Origin: Clostridia bacterium
Lineage (GTDB): Bacteria; Bacillota; Clostridia; Christensenellales; DUVY01
DNA: 20,537 nt
NCBI GenBank assembly: GCA_026001225.1
Contig: BNZQ01000034.1
Location: 1 to 20,537 of the forward strand
Direction of reading: 5' to 3'
In this document: positions 19,725-20,537 of the stretch, piece by piece
How positions within the stretch are numbered: position 1 is the stretch's first letter
Layout: each line of letters begins with the position of its first letter
Notes under the pieces: model-generated
The model's input: only the letters and a program-made list of their open reading frames with translations
What the model was told of the DNA's origin: nothing
The model's database searches: none
Made by a program: the position numbers and the translations under genes

Positions 19725-20537
19725 TCAAAGCGTAACGCCCGTTTTAAAAATAGCGATCTCCCGCGACCCGTTGACTTCCGCTTTGGTCCGCTCGCCGCCG
19801 GCCGTCCGTATGACCAAGTCTGTCAATTCGTCCAGCGCGCCGTCAAAACCGTCGCGCAGCACGCCGCCCGCGTTGAAATCGATCCAATGCGGCTTCTTAT
19901 CGTACAATTCGTCGTTTGTCGAAAGCTTGACGACGGGCACAAAGCCGCCCAAGGGCGTACCGCGCCCCGTCGTGAACAGAATCATTTGACAGCCCGCCGC
20001 GCCGAGATTGGTCACAGCCACCAAATCGTTGCCCGGCCCGTCCAACAGATTCAAGCCTCTTTCGCGTAAAAATCCGCCGCTTTGCACGACGCCGCGCACC
20101 GCGCCGGTCCCGCTTTTTTGCGTACAGCCCAAGGATTTTTCCTCCAATGTGGTAATGCCGCCCGCCTTATTGCCCGGCGACGGATTCTCGTACACCGGCT
20201 GCCGATTGGTTATATAGTAGTCCTTAAAGCCGTCGATCAGCGCGACGATTTCCCGAAAGACCTTTTCGTTTGCGGCCCGCGCTATCAGCAGCCGTTCCGC
20301 GCCGAACGTCTCGGGAATCTCGGTCAACACCGCCGTCCCGCCCGCCGCGGTCAACCGATCGGCAAAACGCCCGAGCAGCGGATTTGCCGTGAGCCCCGAA
20401 AAGCCGTCCGAGCCGCCGCATTTCAGTCCGATTTTCAATTCGGAAAAATCGGCGTCTTCGCGTTTATCCTTTTTCATGAGTTCGGCCAATTCCCGCAATA
20501 CCGCCGCGCCCTCCGCGACCTCGTCGCCCGCATCCTG
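19725..20537 (-). CDS. uxaA: Altronate dehydratase, C-terminal part (5' end outside the window)
   Basis: Dehydrates D-altronate to 2-keto-3-deoxygluconate in galacturonate breakdown. The visible 270 residues are the C-terminal catalytic half of the UxaA/GarD family. They show the GLKCGGSDGFSGLTANP motif, EKSLGCTQKSG, the GNDLVAVTNLGAAGCQMILFTTGRG segment, and a C-terminal ELTDLV. The frame is open to the window edge without a start; the N-terminal SAF domain lies beyond it. Galactarate dehydratase is an alternative from the same family, but the adjacent aldolase and kdgK genes fit altronate. It is first of the visible hexuronate genes, with 81 bp to the aldolase gene. Confidence 0.9.
   Translation of the reverse strand, partial: QDAGDEVAEGAAVLRELAELMKKDKREDADFSELKIGLKCGGSDGFSGLTANPLLGRFADRLTAAGGTAVLTEIPETFGAERLLIARAANEKVFREIVALIDGFKDYYITNRQPVYENPSPGNKAGGITTLEEKSLGCTQKSGTGAVRGVVQSGGFLRERGLNLLDGPGNDLVAVTNLGAAGCQMILFTTGRGTPLGGFVPVVKLSTNDELYDKKPHWIDFNAGGVLRDGFDGALDELTDLVIRTAGGERTKAEVNGSREIAIFKTGVTL

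Overview
The window looks like a chromosomal piece of a spore-forming, Gram-positive anaerobe of the Clostridia type, coding GC clearly above 50%, probably an uncultured lineage. The evidence is a spoIIGA–sigE pair, the order miaB–mutS–mutL–miaA–(ynbB-type PLP enzyme)–lexA that is common in clostridia, Shine-Dalgarno AGGAGG-type sites before many genes, and sigma-A-like promoters (TTGACA, 17 bp, TATACT before lexA). No rRNA, tRNA, CRISPR or complete transposon was seen.

Layout. 1-73 is an exact inverted copy of part of the SDR gene 1 kb downstream and cuts off the start of galU, so the left edge is probably a chimeric join. 74-1721 holds truncated galU and a fabG-like reductase. 1932-2514 holds a small Xre-type repressor divergent from a DUF6809-like gene, with phage-like triple operators between them. 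2552-4567 holds spoIIGA and sigE, separated by 450 bp that carry two kinds of intergenic element. 4577-6421 is a class A penicillin-binding protein on the minus strand. 6710-14400 is a plus-strand run: miaB, mutS, mutL, miaA and a methionine gamma-lyase family protein. 14475-17158 is a minus-strand group of lexA, a tyrosine recombinase and a thymidylate synthase-like enzyme. 17424-20537 is a minus-strand hexuronate catabolic run, transcribed uxaA, then a KDPG aldolase fused to a VOC domain, then kdgK.

How the genes work together. SpoIIGA is the membrane protease that processes pro-SigE. MutS and MutL form the mismatch repair pair, and MiaA and MiaB carry out successive steps of tRNA A37 modification. 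UxaA makes 2-keto-3-deoxygluconate, KdgK phosphorylates it and the aldolase cleaves it to pyruvate and glyceraldehyde-3-phosphate.

The most unusual signals are intergenic. (a) A hairpin element family has two members (3582-3756 and 18478-18634) with wobble-conserved arms and a shared core. (b) A short element starts 0-1 nt after the stop codons of spoIIGA and lexA. (c) Three genes have a -10 box ending exactly 6 nt before the ATG and no Shine-Dalgarno, which predicts leaderless mRNAs. (d) Heptanucleotide tandem repeats occur in several gaps. Protein-level oddities are a MiaB without a TRAM domain, a MutS that stops soon after its ATPase domain, and the aldolase–VOC fusion.
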